64,000 nucleotides of DNA from Paramyrothecium sp. XJ0827 (lineage: Eukaryota > Ascomycota > Sordariomycetes > Hypocreales > Stachybotryaceae): NCBI GenBank assembly GCA_020881915.1, contig JAJFPB010000007.1, positions 3,658,001 through 3,722,000 of the forward strand, read 5' to 3'. Below the pieces are notes generated by a model. That model saw nothing but the letters and a program-made list of their open reading frames with translations, did not search any database and was not told the DNA's origin. The position numbers and the translations under genes were made by a program. Each line of letters begins with the position of its first letter. Within the stretch, counting starts at the first letter, position 1. Positions 34,173 to 46,056 of this stretch are shown here, one piece after another.

Positions 34173-36515
34173 CTACCCTGCCATAATCAGCACGGGAAAA
34201 TGATCCCTAGATCCTTTTTGGTCCAAGTGCGAGAACGCGCAACCCACACAACAAGCCAGCTGCAAGGTAACACTGGGAACCCTTTTCACCTCGTTATCAC
34301 CGCGCCTTGCCCTGCTTGCCATGCTTGCGACCTGCAACACCTGTTCAAGTTTTCTGCCCTTCAGTGCGTGTACGAGCATCCCGCCCCCCTCTAGTTTGTC
34401 GATCCAAACTGGCCTTGTCCTGGAGTGCATTTTGGGACAAGGTTCAAACCCCGCCACCCAAATTGATGCCCCATCTGGAGTCTGGAACTCCCAGTCTGGG
34501 GAATGCCTGCAAGGCGGCGGAACTTTTACGTGACTTAAGAAGTAGTCAAGTGATCGGGATAAACTCGGCCGTGAGGGTTGGTGTCTATCATGCTGGATAT
34601 TTGTGTAGACGCCAACTGCATCCTCTTGAAGGACGATATTCTGGGTTATATGTCTCTGAGATGGTCGATAATGGGGCTTTAGAAAGCTTCTCGCAGCCAT
34701 TTTCATCATTTCAACTGGCTGAAAATCATAGTCACTAGGAAATGCCGTTATGGCATTCTCCCAGATTAAGCCCCTCAAAGCTCCATTGATAGCCAGCCGA
34801 CCCGATGCTAGCGTTATCACACGCCCACACTCATCATATGTCTGATCTTCAATCACGAGGCAAGTCAAGAATATAGTAGTGTTCTCAGACGATATGCCTA
34901 GCCATTCTTTCTGGAGGCCTCTCCGATCACGGTGGGTGATTGGTATTGCTTTATCCAGGGAGTGAACACGACTGCTGAGGTATTCCATGAGCTCCGAGGT
35001 GCTGGCTGCTGCCATGTTGCCCGGGACTTCCGTGGTTGGCTTAAGCCGAATATTCCCAGGCTGGTAGCGGCACCGAGACAATGCCAGAGCGGTCGCCGCA
35101 TAAGGTTGTATGATACGCATATTTAAAAGACGACAAATACAGCCGTTTGGGGGATAATCCATGGACAATTCATGGGTTGTACCTGGGCAACGAGATTGTA
35201 GGAGTTGGATTTCTCTGGAGTCCACATAGCTTGAGATTCCCAATTTCATCTCTAACATGCGTTGCTTATTCTGATGAGTTTGAAGGGGGGTCTGACCTTC
35301 TGAGGTTTTGAGTTTTTCCTTAAGGGCCCGTATTTGAGGTTTACAATCCTCAAACAAGCGGTAGTTTGGCCAAGTAAGTGCTTCTCTCGATAATTCTTTA
35401 TCAATACCAAGATCGGACAGCGTCAACAAGAGAGCCTTTACCCAACCACTGCTAAAATGGCTTTCAACGGCGACATGGCTTCGATCTTCATTGCCAACTT
35501 GTGTTTCCCGCAGTTGTTTAATTGAGAACCGAGCGATTGCCCGGTGTATCACTGAAACCGCGTGAGAAGATAAGGAGGGAAATTGTAGTAGCTGAGCACT
35601 TAGTGCGTCTTCGAGGGCGTAGTCAAGAACAATGGGTGGGACTGCCGGTTGTTGTTTGACAAGCATAAAGATGGTCCGGTTCGTGGTTTGCATCTCATTT
35701 GAGGTTCCACCTGTTGTCGTGTGAAGAAGTTGGATAACGGCGCGGCCGCAAGAGCCACCGGTTTCCCAGAGTACACGATCACCCAGGAGCAGCTGCACCG
35801 ACATACCTATGATGTGACTGGAAAATGCTGCAAACCACGCTCCCATGTGACCAACCACGAAATAAGCACTCTCGTCCCTTTCAGAAGAAAAGAAAAGTTG
35901 CTTGATCGCTGCCGCAATATCCCTAGCTTCTCCGATGGTTCCCAATGCTCTAAACACTGGGTGATACAATTCATAGTTCAAACGGTGCAAGATGCCGGAG
36001 GCGGTTGTCATAATGTGCTGAAGGACTTTGGAAAAGCCCGAAACATCTTTTATGATGGGGCCAAGGTAAGAAACCAATGCTTTCAGATGATCCACATTTG
36101 GTATCTCATCAGCCTGGCAGCCATAGATGGAAAGGAGTTCAGACAAGCATTGCGCAGCCCAAAACGGCGGTGAGCCCGCTGCGAGAGCTCCAATAAGCAG
36201 GATAGAGTTGGTCCCAGCCTTGGTCCGGCACATCTCGACCGCGGCGCCGCTGTGGCCCCAGCCAATGCTGAGTGCCTTGATCAGGAACCCCTGGAGTCCC
36301 TGTTTCGATCGTGCCTCCAGGATTGGAAGAACAGTGGCCTCCAGTTCACTGCGGACTTTTATTTGCTTCCCCAGCCAAATCGATGCGACGACTGCATATG
36401 GATCGACCCTGGCATCGCTAAGCTGCTTCAACATTCTCCCGACGACGAGATGCGTGACCGAGCCCATGCCGACGACGTCGGCCTGGAAGCCAAAGCCTAC
36501 CGCGTTATTACTCAT
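34173..36515 (-). CDS. Conserved-looking large fungal protein of unknown function
   Basis: Single exon, 780 aa from the ATG at 36515 (MSNNAVGFGFQADVVGMGSV); the frame extends 53 codons further upstream but that part looks like leader. The N-terminal half is helical and hydrophobic-patterned: VGRMLKQLSDARVDPYAVVA, ILLIGALAAGSPPFWAAQCL and LSELLSIYGCQADEIPNVDH are the best-formed segments. The middle has an ATALALSRCRYQ segment, and the last third includes VHALKGRKLEQVLQVA and a Cys-containing end. I see no P-loop, catalytic motif, signal peptide or classical DNA-binding motif. Codon use is less GC-rich than in the housekeeping genes. The pattern suggests a protein family of filamentous ascomycetes without assigned function. 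Confidence 0.7.
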   Translation of the reverse strand: MSNNAVGFGFQADVVGMGSVTHLVVGRMLKQLSDARVDPYAVVASIWLGKQIKVRSELEATVLPILEARSKQGLQGFLIKALSIGWGHSGAAVEMCRTKAGTNSILLIGALAAGSPPFWAAQCLSELLSIYGCQADEIPNVDHLKALVSYLGPIIKDVSGFSKVLQHIMTTASGILHRLNYELYHPVFRALGTIGEARDIAAAIKQLFFSSERDESAYFVVGHMGAWFAAFSSHIIGMSVQLLLGDRVLWETGGSCGRAVIQLLHTTTGGTSNEMQTTNRTIFMLVKQQPAVPPIVLDYALEDALSAQLLQFPSLSSHAVSVIHRAIARFSIKQLRETQVGNEDRSHVAVESHFSSGWVKALLLTLSDLGIDKELSREALTWPNYRLFEDCKPQIRALKEKLKTSEGQTPLQTHQNKQRMLEMKLGISSYVDSREIQLLQSRCPGTTHELSMDYPPNGCICRLLNMRIIQPYAATALALSRCRYQPGNIRLKPTTEVPGNMAAASTSELMEYLSSRVHSLDKAIPITHRDRRGLQKEWLGISSENTTIFLTCLVIEDQTYDECGRVITLASGRLAINGALRGLIWENAITAFPSDYDFQPVEMMKMAARSFLKPHYRPSQRHITQNIVLQEDAVGVYTNIQHDRHQPSRPSLSRSLDYFLSHVKVPPPCRHSPDWEFQTPDGASIWVAGFEPCPKMHSRTRPVWIDKLEGGGMLVHALKGRKLEQVLQVASMASRARRGDNEVKRVPSVTLQLACCVGCAFSHLDQKGSRDHFPVLIMAG

Positions 36516-37254
36516 GGCGACTTGACTTGAGGCTCTGCACTGGTAAGGGTTAGATGATAGTGAGGTCAATTGATGAAAAGTTAGAGGCAGATGCAGCGCT
36601 GCACAGCCCAGCTGGTGCCTGACATGCAGTGGTGTTGCAACACCATCACAGCCTTCCACGTGATCTTCGCTCATGCAGAATGTGCAGTTTCATACGAAAT
36701 CATGGTCTATGGACAACAGATGATTCCAATCATCTAGGAAGTAAAGTACTGCTGGACGTTCTGCATTACTTACATGGTGCTTCACGTTCTTTGCTTGTCA
36801 ATACAGACACATGGCAAGCTCACAGTACGATTGTCGACACGAAAATCCATCCGCGTTTGATACATTGTGCGGTCCTCACATAGCATCAGCTACATTACAT
36901 CTCTGCGCCTCATGTTTCACAGCAGCAGCGTGGTCTCACGAACCAAGCACAATTCTCACCTTTCAGACGAACCCCATGGGGGAGCTGCATTGCTGCATAC
37001 GGCCATTGCGTGCTGAACTTTTGAACAGATCAAGATAGTACAGTACTACCACAAGGACTCAAATACCATACAAGAAACAGAGACCCGGGACACGCCAGAC
37101 CGAGGAAAGCACGCTCCCTCGCAAACAATGCCACGAGAACCAATGACTCAATTAAAAAAGTGGAAAATAAAAAATGAGGAAGTAATTACATCCAAGCGCC
37201 TAACCGTTATGTGCTGCCCACCTCTTTCAAAAGACCCTGCCCCGACGACCGCCG
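36516..37254. other. Intergenic region between the unknown protein gene and the Crh gene
   Basis: Upstream region of the 780-aa gene and 3' region of the Crh gene. No gene seen. Confidence 0.55.
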
Positions 37255-38793
37255 TTACAACCAGTACAAGGCGCAGCCGGCAATGACAATGGCCAGCATG
37301 CTCGCGCTCGCCTTGGAGCTGCCGCTGCCGCCATTGTTGCCGCCAGCGTCGTTGTTGTTGCTACTGGAGCCGCCCTCGCAGCTGCCGTGGAAGTCGCCGG
37401 CGCCGCAGCCGCTGGCGTTGTCGGCGGGCTCGGTGACGGAGACATCGCCGCCGCTACCTGAGTCGCCGCCGCTGTTGCCGCTGCCGGAGTTGGAGTCGCC
37501 GCCGGGCGTCGTCTTGACCTCGTCCTCCTTGTTGCCAGCAGCGCCACCGCCGGGGACGGAGGGGGGAGACTCGTTCTCTTCCTCCTTATCGTCCTTGTCG
37601 TCGTCCTTGTCTTCGTCCTTTTCCTTGTCCTCGTTCTTCTTGCCGCCCTTCTCGGGGTCGATACCGGTGGCGGTCAGCGAGGCAATGGTGGTCTTGCGGT
37701 CGCCGACCTCGACGGTGTCGTTGGTGGCGATGGTGTTCTTGTAGGTGTAGCTGACGCCGTCGTTGGAGCCGAGGCGGCCCTCGCCCTTCCAGCACTCAAT
37801 CTCGACGTCAGAGGCCATGGTGTAGAAATAGCCGGCCTTCTTGATGTCGTCGTGGTCCCAGTCCATGGTACCGCCGGCCCAGTCGATGGTGCCCTGTCCG
37901 TTGGTCTCGAGACCACCGGGCCACAGAGAAAGCTGGACACGCGAGGGGGTCTGAGGGAAGTCCCAGCGCTGCTCGGTCTCGTTCCAGGTGTCCTTGCGCA
38001 GCTTGGTACGGCCGACCTGGCCGTCGACAACCCACTCAATCTTGTCGGGCGTCCAGCGGATTTCGTACTCGTGCCAAGTGCTGAAGGTGTCGGAAAGACT
38101 GATGTTGGCAGAGTTTCCGTCTGGGAAGAGTTAGCTAGCGGATCAGCTTATGCAGGCTGAAGTGGAAGACTCACAGTTGGTGATACCCTGGTAGTAGTAG
38201 TTGGTCTGAGCCGTCTCGAGATCCACACCAACAAACTCGTAGTCAATCTCGTCCTTGACATCGGAGAACAGAATGAAGGCGGTGACGACACCACGGCCGC
38301 GGCTGGTGCGCATGCGGGCCTTGACGTTGCCGTACCACATGTAGACGGTGGAGGACAGGACGGTGCCGACGGTCTGGCGGGCCATGGTCAGGATGACGTT
38401 GCCGTTGAGCAGGGCGGGCTCGCCCGAGGAGACCCAGTCGGCCTTCGTGGAGTCGCCGAGGTACTCGCTGATGTCCTGGATGTTGTCGAGGGTGTTGAGT
38501 TTGAGGGTGCGGTCCTCGCAGACGGGCGCGGGGACGCACGACTCGAGGGAGAAGGACATGCGGGGGTCGCATCCGCCGAGGCAGAAGGCGCCGGTGCCGC
38601 ACTGGTGGTATTCTGGAGAGAGAGAAATCAGTCATGAGTTCAAGGATGTTGTTGCACTTGGGCAAGGCGACGTACGACCGCAGCAAGGAGCTGACTCGGG
38701 GCACTTCTTGTCGAGCGAGCACTCCTGCTCAGCAGCCCAAGCAGGGGTGGCGCTGGCGGCCACGAGGGCCATCAACACAGCGGATCGAAGCAT
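37255..38793 (-). CDS. Crh-type GH16 chitin-glucan transglycosylase, GPI-anchored
   Basis: Cell-wall enzyme that cleaves chitin and re-attaches it to beta-glucan. Exons: 38793-38676, 38612-38175, 38120-37255; introns of 63 and 54 nt; 473 aa. A signal peptide covers residues 1 to about 20 (MLRSAVLMALVAASATPAWA). A cysteine-rich N-terminal module (CSLDKKCPESAPCC, QYHQCGTGAFCLGGCDP) is completed across the first splice. The GH16 active site DEIDYE lies at residues 160-165 (Glu161 nucleophile, Glu165 acid/base). TWHEYEIRWTPDKIEWVVDG and LSLWPGGLETNGQGTIDWAG are family hallmarks. After the catalytic domain comes a Lys/Asp/Glu-rich then Ser/Gly-rich stalk and a hydrophobic C-terminus (SASMLAIVIAGCALYWL) for GPI attachment. 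Confidence 0.95.
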
Positions 38794-40374
38794 GGTAAAG
38801 ATGTGATGCTGGATGCTGAGAATGAAAAATTATTAAGCCGTCGATGTCGACGATTAAGGTGCTGACAGAAGCCGCAGGTTCGTGGAAATATGCAAATGGG
38901 TGCAACGGGGGCCGAAAAAAATCGTGTGGGTTATCGATGGCAGGTGCAAGGGGGACAAGCAACAAGCAAATGTTTCACGTCCGTCCAAACGTTCCTTGGT
39001 GCTTTCGCGTATATCACGAAAGGAACAAACGGTCGGTCCCGAGGAATCGGTTGTGGCTGGCCGTTTTTCGATGCAGGCGTGTCGTTTGTCGGCTGTCGAG
39101 TTACGCAACACAAAAAAACGTGCGCGCGCGCGATGAGACTTTCCCGAAAATTGCTCCCCAACGGTTGTACGATATATTATATGGGCGAATCGAGGACCTC
39201 CGAAATAAAACAAGAATTTCAGCGAGTGACAGTGTAGAAATCAACACCAAACAGTCGAGAAATCGACCAGACGACGGCGAAAGCGAACGATTGCGTCGAA
39301 AGGATCTCTCGAAACGAGGGTTAAAGGAGGAGGAGGGAAGTGGGAAGTGGAGGCGGAGGCGAGAGAGAGCCAGAAGAGCCAGTGATGATCGGTGCCGTAT
39401 GGAGATTACGAGGTGCAGGGGGGCGCTTTAAGGGAGGGTGGAGACTGGAGACTGGAGACGGGCCAAGGCACCACCCAAGAAAAGAGCCGCTGCACCATGA
39501 AGAAAGAAGACAAACCTGGGGTCGTTTCCTCGTACTGTGTGCGGGCTGTGTATGCATGTCTCTCTTTTTGCAAATCGCATGAACTTGGTTTTCTCAATTT
39601 TCTCGTGTACAAGGAAAATCCTCAAAGTCCTGCAGCTATAAGCCATCCTCTAAGTCCCAAGTCCAAGTCCAACAGATTCACTCTCAGCTGTCCCATAGGC
39701 TTTTTAACTCCAGGCACAAGCGAAAGCCAATTCGACAGAAAACAAAGCTCGCCCGGTTTTTCTCTGGCCGGCCCGGTGTGTGGCTTGGACCATCGGGCCA
39801 AGCTAAGGCTAGGGGAGAAAATACGAGCCCAGGGCCATTTTTGCGACGAAACGGGTTGGGATGGGCTCGCATGGGATGAGCGGAAGTGGAGACGGTCCGC
39901 CCATCGCTGTGCCGTGCCGGTTCTCCCCGCTGCGCACTGTAAAGCATGAGCATAAGGTAGGTAAGGTGAGCTTGATGAGGTACCTGGCATTGGACAGGAC
40001 TGCTCTAGTACACCTCACTTCTTGAGTGGGCTGCAGATGGGTTCATGCCTGACCAGTTGCTGTGAATGAAAGAATGGATGGATGGATCCGTATTGAGCAA
40101 TCAATTGCTTCATAATTTGAACTGGCTGGCAGAAATCAATGGCCAACTCACAAAACACACACAACCACGTCAGTCACAGCTTTGGGCACCATCACTCTCA
40201 ACCAATCGTCGCCACCATCAACCTCACTCTCACTCTCACTCTCACTCTTACAACCAAGTGCTAACCATTCAATGGTTCATTCAGTCATGCAACCTGCCAC
40301 TCTAAAAAAGAAAACAAACACCGTGATCCCATGTAAACCATTTTTTTGTAATGCCACCGTCAACCTGCCATCAT
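38794..40374. other. Intergenic region upstream of the Crh gene, 3' of DBP9
   Basis: No coding sequence recognised. Contains GA-rich tracts around 39320-39385 and a TCACTC microsatellite (40223-40249). Confidence 0.55.
40223..40249 (+). repeat. CTCACT hexanucleotide microsatellite
   Basis: About four and a half 6-nt units in the 3' region of DBP9. Confidence 0.85.
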
Positions 40375-42468
40375 CTACTTCGTCTTCCGTCTCGCCTTGA
40401 ACGTCTTCAGAGGATCGCCCTTGCGGCTCTTCACTCTAAACCCTCCCTTGCCGCCCTTCTTGTTCCTCCGCATCTTGCTGTCGCGCTTCCGCATCGGCAC
40501 GAACCCGATTTCCTCCGACGTCAATGCCTTCTTGCCCTCCTTGGGCAGAAGGTAGTCCGGAATGTGCTTCAGGTGGTCCTGCTGCCTCGCCGTCCGCAGC
40601 TCACCGTCGTGTCGCAGGTGGTTGATTTCATTGGGGTTTTCCTCAAAGTATCTGCGCGATTCAAGTCAGTACAACGTCTCGTCCAAGCTGCCGTACCCGT
40701 AACGCGGCGTGACGTACCTCTTGAGCTTTTCGCTCTTGAGCAGCTCCTGTCTCAGCTCCCGCGTCCGCGCCTCTCGCACCGCCACCTTGGTCACCGCACG
40801 CAGCGCATCGTTCATTCGGTACCGGAACGCCTCGACCTGCTTGGTGCTGAAGTTGTACGGCCGCACCTCCTTGTTCTTCTTGGCCTGTTGCTTCATGATT
40901 CGCTTCAGGATCTTCTCGTCATTCTCCGCCGTCTGCGTCGTCGTCGGCATGTGCTTGCGGTACAGGTCCTTGGGCACGACAAACGACAACGCCATGCCCG
41001 TCTTGCCGGCGCGCGCTGTGCGGCCGATTCTGTGAGTATATGATGATGCGGAGGTGGGCAGATCAAAATTGATCACCGCGGCCACATTCTTGAAGTCAAT
41101 GCCTGTGAAACTGTTAGCACACTCTCAGCCACGACAGACCGGTAGAAGCATACCTCGAGAGATGCCATATTCGCGATCCCGCTTCGCCATCTTCCTCTTC
41201 TTCTTGGGCTGCTGCTCCTTCGTGCCCTCATCACCATCCGCCTTTTCTCCCTCGTCCTTGTCCTCTTTCTGTGCCTTGTCCTCGTTTCCGAGCACCTCAT
41301 TCTCGTCCGACGCAATGATGATGTCGTAGACGTTGCGGTTGAACTCCTCGACCACGTGGATTCGCGAATTGACGGGCAGCTCCGAGTTCAGGATACAGCT
41401 GCGGATGCCAAACTGCTCAAAGTACAGCTTCAGACGGTAGCAGCGGTCCACGTCACCAACGAAGATGATGCATTTGCCCTTGATCAGCTGCAGCTTGAAG
41501 ATGATGTAGATGAGCAGGAACTTCTCGTCCTCTCCGCACCTGTGTTCTTGCGTTAGTCATGTAGTGCTGTACGTGCTTCTTCCGATACGTACTTTGTGTA
41601 AAGCTGGGTAACACCCTCGCCTTCGGCATCCGGCTCCTCAAGATCCAACAGCGTCGGGGGCTGGTTGCGGTAGAAGATGCCCTTCAACGTGTCCACCTCC
41701 TCCGTCAGCGTAGCGCTCATCATCACCGTCTGCACGCCCTTGGGGATCGCAAACGAAAGGCTCTCCAGGTCCTCATCGTAGCCGTACGACAGCAGCAGGT
41801 CGGCTTCGTCCAGCACGAGGTGGGACAGCTTGCCGAGCGCCAGGGCAGACGAGTTCGAGTTGACGTTGTGCCACGCGCGAGCGGGTGTGGAGATGACAAT
41901 GTCGGGCGAGGTGGACAGCAGGGAGCGCTGCACGGCGTCGGAGAGCTTGTCGGTGAGCTTGACGCTGCGGATGTCTTTGGCGCAGAAGGCGGAGAGCTGC
42001 TCGATGGACTTGAGGACCTGGTCCGCCAGCTCGCGGGTCGGCACGAGGATCAGGGCAGAGGTGTATGCGGTCTGGTCGGTCTGTGTTTGGTCAGCGATGT
42101 GCACTCAATAAGGTACTGCAGCAGATGCTATTGCTTAAGTGTCTGAGGGGAAGACATACGCTCTTGCGCTTCAGGATCGCAGATAGCACGGGCAGGATGT
42201 AGGCCGCCGTCTTACCCGACCCAGTCTTGGCCTTGCACAGCACATCCTGGCCGGCCAGAGCCAGCGGGATGGCCTTGCGCTGGACCAATGTCGGCTTCAG
42301 GTATCCTTGCTCAGCGACGGCCTGGACCAGGCGCGGGTCGAGGCCCAGCTCGGCGAACGACTCGACAGACTCTGCCTTGGCCGCGGTGGGCTTGCTGGCC
42401 GTCTCGGGCTCGGGCTCGGAGGCGGAGACGGACGCGGGGACGTCGTTTTCATCGAGTTTCCGCTTCAT
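40375..42468 (-). CDS. DBP9: DEAD-box RNA helicase Dbp9 (60S ribosome biogenesis)
   Basis: Nucleolar ATP-dependent RNA helicase for 27S pre-rRNA processing. Exons: 42468-42160, 42080-41593, 41539-41154, 41102-40718, 40651-40375; introns of 79, 53, 51 and 66 nt; 614 aa. Motifs in order: Q motif region [20 protein letters not shown], motif I AKTGSGKT (80-87), [12 protein letters not shown] (194-197), SAT (225-227), [20 protein letters not shown] and [17 protein letters not shown] charged insertion rich in Lys/Glu ([20 protein letters not shown]) in the second RecA lobe is characteristic of Dbp9, and the C-terminus is strongly basic ([16 protein letters not shown]). Length is normal for Dbp9. 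Confidence 0.96.
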
Positions 42469-44426
42469 CTTTGAATGCAGGTCAATCCGTCTTCAATTGC
42501 TCAATGTCTTCTCTGTCCAAAGCTGGATGGCTGCAGTGAAAGAAGGAGTGGTTGGGTGGTTGTTCGTGCTGCGTCGTCGACTGATCCGAAAGATTATTGG
42601 CAGCCCGCCTTGTCTGGAGAGGAAGAAAGAAAAAAAAGTTTCGGGCAGCTACCAGCCAACCGATAGTGGACTGTGGGGTGCCTGTGATTGTTATCGCCGC
42701 ATCTTTAGTGGGGCGTCCCGCCGGGAACCATTTCAGGGCCCGGCTGCTGTCACGGTAGAGCTGCCTCACGTCTAAAGTCGTCTTATTCCAGGCGCTTTAC
42801 AACATGTGAAATGAGGTTATATTCGCAAGCATACTCTACTTCTCATCTCGAATACTCAGCACTTCTCTCGTTAGAGAGAGGTTGTGATTAAATCAATGTT
42901 TTGCACATGAGAAGGCTTCCAGTCTTTTGCAAACTACTTCACACATCCCACCAACGGGGCATACAATTTGACGGCGATTGTAGGTTTATGAGAACGGTGC
43001 TTCAATATTTAAGCTCTTCCCATTCCAATCCCAACAATTAAACATAGTATTTGTGAGTCACCTGCAAGGCTCAGAAATGACACGCACTTTGTGCATCAGA
43101 CACGAGCCTACCCATCGGGTGGTGCTCCAGTCCGCAGCCCCAGACCTGCGAGTCTCGTCAACGCACCACAACAGCAGTCTTCTCGTCACAACGCCAAGTC
43201 CTCCCATGCCTTGAGTGGTCAACAAATGGACAATGCCTCCTCCCTCTACCGTAATACTCCTTTCATGCAATACACCCCTTTGTATTTATCCTCCTTCTCT
43301 AAACGGAATCTCGAGGTATCTCTTACCATTCCTTTCCCGGCTAGCTGCATCTGAATCATGGGTGCGCCAAGTACCGAAACGTCTCCCCCAATGTGAGGTC
43401 GTCTGGCGGTTACACAACAGCCTTGTCCAGGGACTGCGTCTGCAACAGGTACAGTACAGAGTACATCGCCATGTATTTGCGGCTCCACCAGACAGCAGGG
43501 GCCCAAATACACACACGTCGAGTCACTCTCAGTCCTCCTCATCCTCCTTCGGCCTTGTGGGCCCTCGACCGTCAAACTGGTATCTGGTATCATGTACCGG
43601 CGCACGCACCCTCGAACCAGTACTTCAGCCCAAGGTAGCACCTCGTACATGGTTCTTGAGCGCTTACACGGCTCAACTCACCTCGCGCACCTCTTCACAT
43701 CCACTACGAGCATCGTCTCGAGTGTAACGAGAGAAAAAAACGAACCCTGAGGCGTTGGGTATAACTACCTGGTCTTGTGCCATAATTCCCGTTCACTCGC
43801 ACTCATCTCTCCAGCAACCACCCAGACAATTTGCTTCCGTCCACAACGCGTTTTCCTCTTTTCGAGGTGTACACACATCATCCACCACCTCCTTCAGACC
43901 ACCAGTCAAAGTAACCCAATTCCGGCAGAGACATTCTCTTGAGCCACTGAAGGTGCTTGAGACTCCCTGTTGTGCGTTTCCTCTTGTACCGCATGGCATC
44001 GTATGCGCCGGCTCAAAAGAATCTCACCAGCCCCGTCTCTGACCACGCCATGCTTCAGGAATAAAATCCCAAGAGACAGGAACCCGGCGTTCGCCAGAAA
44101 CGGCTGCCCATCAGACTCTGCCGAAATTAGAACAGGTAAGAAAATTCAACGCGAAACCTCCTTCCAAACGAGAAAGCCAACCGGACGCTAACCGATAGCT
44201 GTTGAAAAAGCAGACCGTTATCCTCGCCATCCATTGCTGCAAAACAGCCGTACATTAAAAAGTTCAGTGTGGTGAATTGATGAAAGTACACAGCAGTAAC
44301 CGCCGAACATCCATTTGCTGTCAAATATGTGTGGATACCTGACCGCCAGGTAAAAGTGCTCCCTGGGGTTGCACGCCACCGGCTTTGGGTTGAAATAGAT
44401 GTCGGCTTGAGTTCGGAGCGACATGC
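42469..44426. other. Intergenic region between DBP9 and the tandem Myb/SANT gene
   Basis: Promoter of DBP9 on the left. From 43050 to 44200 short frames exist on both strands but none shows a recognisable motif, signal peptide or splice-consistent extension. Confidence 0.5.
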
Positions 44427-46053
44427 TTAGCGACCCTTGGCATTTCCAAACAGATCTGCATCACACGTTAGTAAACATTCCTCAACACTGAGGTAGACAG
44501 CAGAGTGCTGCTTGTACGCATCATACCAGGGAAGTGTTCCTTTGCATATTGCTCGCAGGCCTACCGACAGTGATTAGTTTCGTCTCCATGACCCGAGGCA
44601 TTGGCCACTGGAACGAGGCCTGACACAAACGTACCTTGGCTGGCTTGCCAACCTTTTGACCAATGACCTTCCACTTGTTGTTCTCGTACTCCTTGATGGC
44701 ATTCAACAAGGCTTGGCTCTAGAGAAAAATAGTCAGACATATGAAGACTTCAACCAAGCGGAGTGATTGTACCTCGTCCTCGGCAAATTCAGCGTAGTGC
44801 ATGTCCTAGCAATGTCATTAGTCCGACTGGTCACAACAGCCCGGAGTCTCTTTGGGGCATACCTTGTACCAATGCTTCTTGACCGAACCCTCGGTTCGTG
44901 TGGGGAAAGTCTGTAGCACGCAAAGGGTCAGTTAAGCGCTGTTGCCGCCAATCCCGCTGAACAGCCTACCTTAGCAATCTCAGCCCAGCTGTTGCCAGCA
45001 TCTCGCATCTGCTTCAGGCGCAGCTCCTCCTGGGGAGTCCATGGGGTGTTCGTCCTGTTCTTCTTGGCCGGGGGCTGCGAAGTAGGAGTGGCCGTGGCAT
45101 CGTCGACGGCAGGCTGGGGCTGAGCTGGCGTACCGACGGGCTGCCCGGTCGGAGGACCCGTGACGGGAGCCTGAGCTTGAGCAGGAGTAACAGGAGCGGC
45201 AGGAGCAGCCGTGGCCGGGGGCGGGGCGCTCGATGGGGCGGGGCGCTTTCGCTGGCGAGCAGGCTGGGTCGGAGTCGGGATCGGAGTCTGCTGTTGCGAC
45301 TGCTGGCCGGTGTTGCGAGGCTGCTGTGGGACGTTCATGGGAGGCTGAACGGGCGTGGGGTGCTGGTGATGCTGCTGAGGGGTCATGCCAGGCTGAGGAG
45401 CGCCGTAGCCGGGGAATTCCATGCGGTCGTTGCGGCGAGCCATGTCGGCCTGCGGCTGGTAATGGGTTTGACTATTTGTTTGGGACATGGCGGTTAGCAG
45501 ACTCGCCAGGGAAACAAAGCGACAGCGGTCGCATGATCGGCAAAGGAAGGATGTGCTCCAAGGGCCTTCAGCCGCTGCTACAGCTGGCGGAGGAAGAAGG
45601 CAGAGAGCTGAACAGGGCCGGCAACGGGATGGGGGCGGTCAACGAGGACGCGGCGAGGTGATGAGAGAAGGGGATCAAGGTGTGCGTCGAGGCAGGCCGG
45701 GCGGACCACGACACAACAGGGCGATATAAAACATCGCAGGCCTGTGGTGGTGATACACGGGCATGGCACGTTTGCCGGTCGCGCCAGGCCGAGCGAATGG
45801 TCGCCCGAGCCAGGGTTGAAGGGGAAGCGATGGCATCGCACTGGACAGGAGCTGGACGTGATGGGATTTTGGGTACACATTGGGTACATTGGCTTGCGCG
45901 CCGTGAGGCGGCGAGCGGGTAGCCCAAGCAGAGGAGAGCGGCGGATGAGGTACCAGGGACAAGAAGAAGAAGTACTTACTGCATGTCATTGGGCTGATGG
46001 GTGGAGTTGGAGTAGACGTACTCCGGCACAGGGCCGACCTCCCATTGCTCCAT
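44427..46053 (-). CDS. Tandem Myb/SANT-domain protein with Pro/Gln-rich N-terminus
   Basis: Probable nuclear DNA-binding protein. Exons: 46053-45980, 45471-44970, 44910-44863, 44805-44773, 44718-44635, 44560-44527, 44455-44427; 267 aa. The first exon (MEQWEVGPVPEYVYSNSTHQ) joins over a 508-nt intron to a Pro/Gln-rich region of about 130 residues. Myb/SANT repeat 1 starts at Trp169 (WTPQEELRLKQMRDAGNSWA) and continues through exon 3 (TFPTRTEGSVKKHWYK). Repeat 2 spans exons 4-6 (FAEDESQALLNAIKEYENNK, WKVIGQKVGKPAKACEQYAK). The last exon encodes only LFGNAKGR. Five short downstream introns (54-74 nt) cut the two repeats into exons of 33-84 nt; all phases fit. A shorter start inside exon 2 (position 45488 reads into the intron) would lose nothing of the repeats. 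Function is not known beyond the domain. Confidence 0.85.
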
Positions 46054-46056
46054 GAT

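Noticed and set aside
43246..43650. 134-codon minus-strand frame
   Set aside because: No recognisable motif, no splice-consistent extension; not distinguishable from chance.
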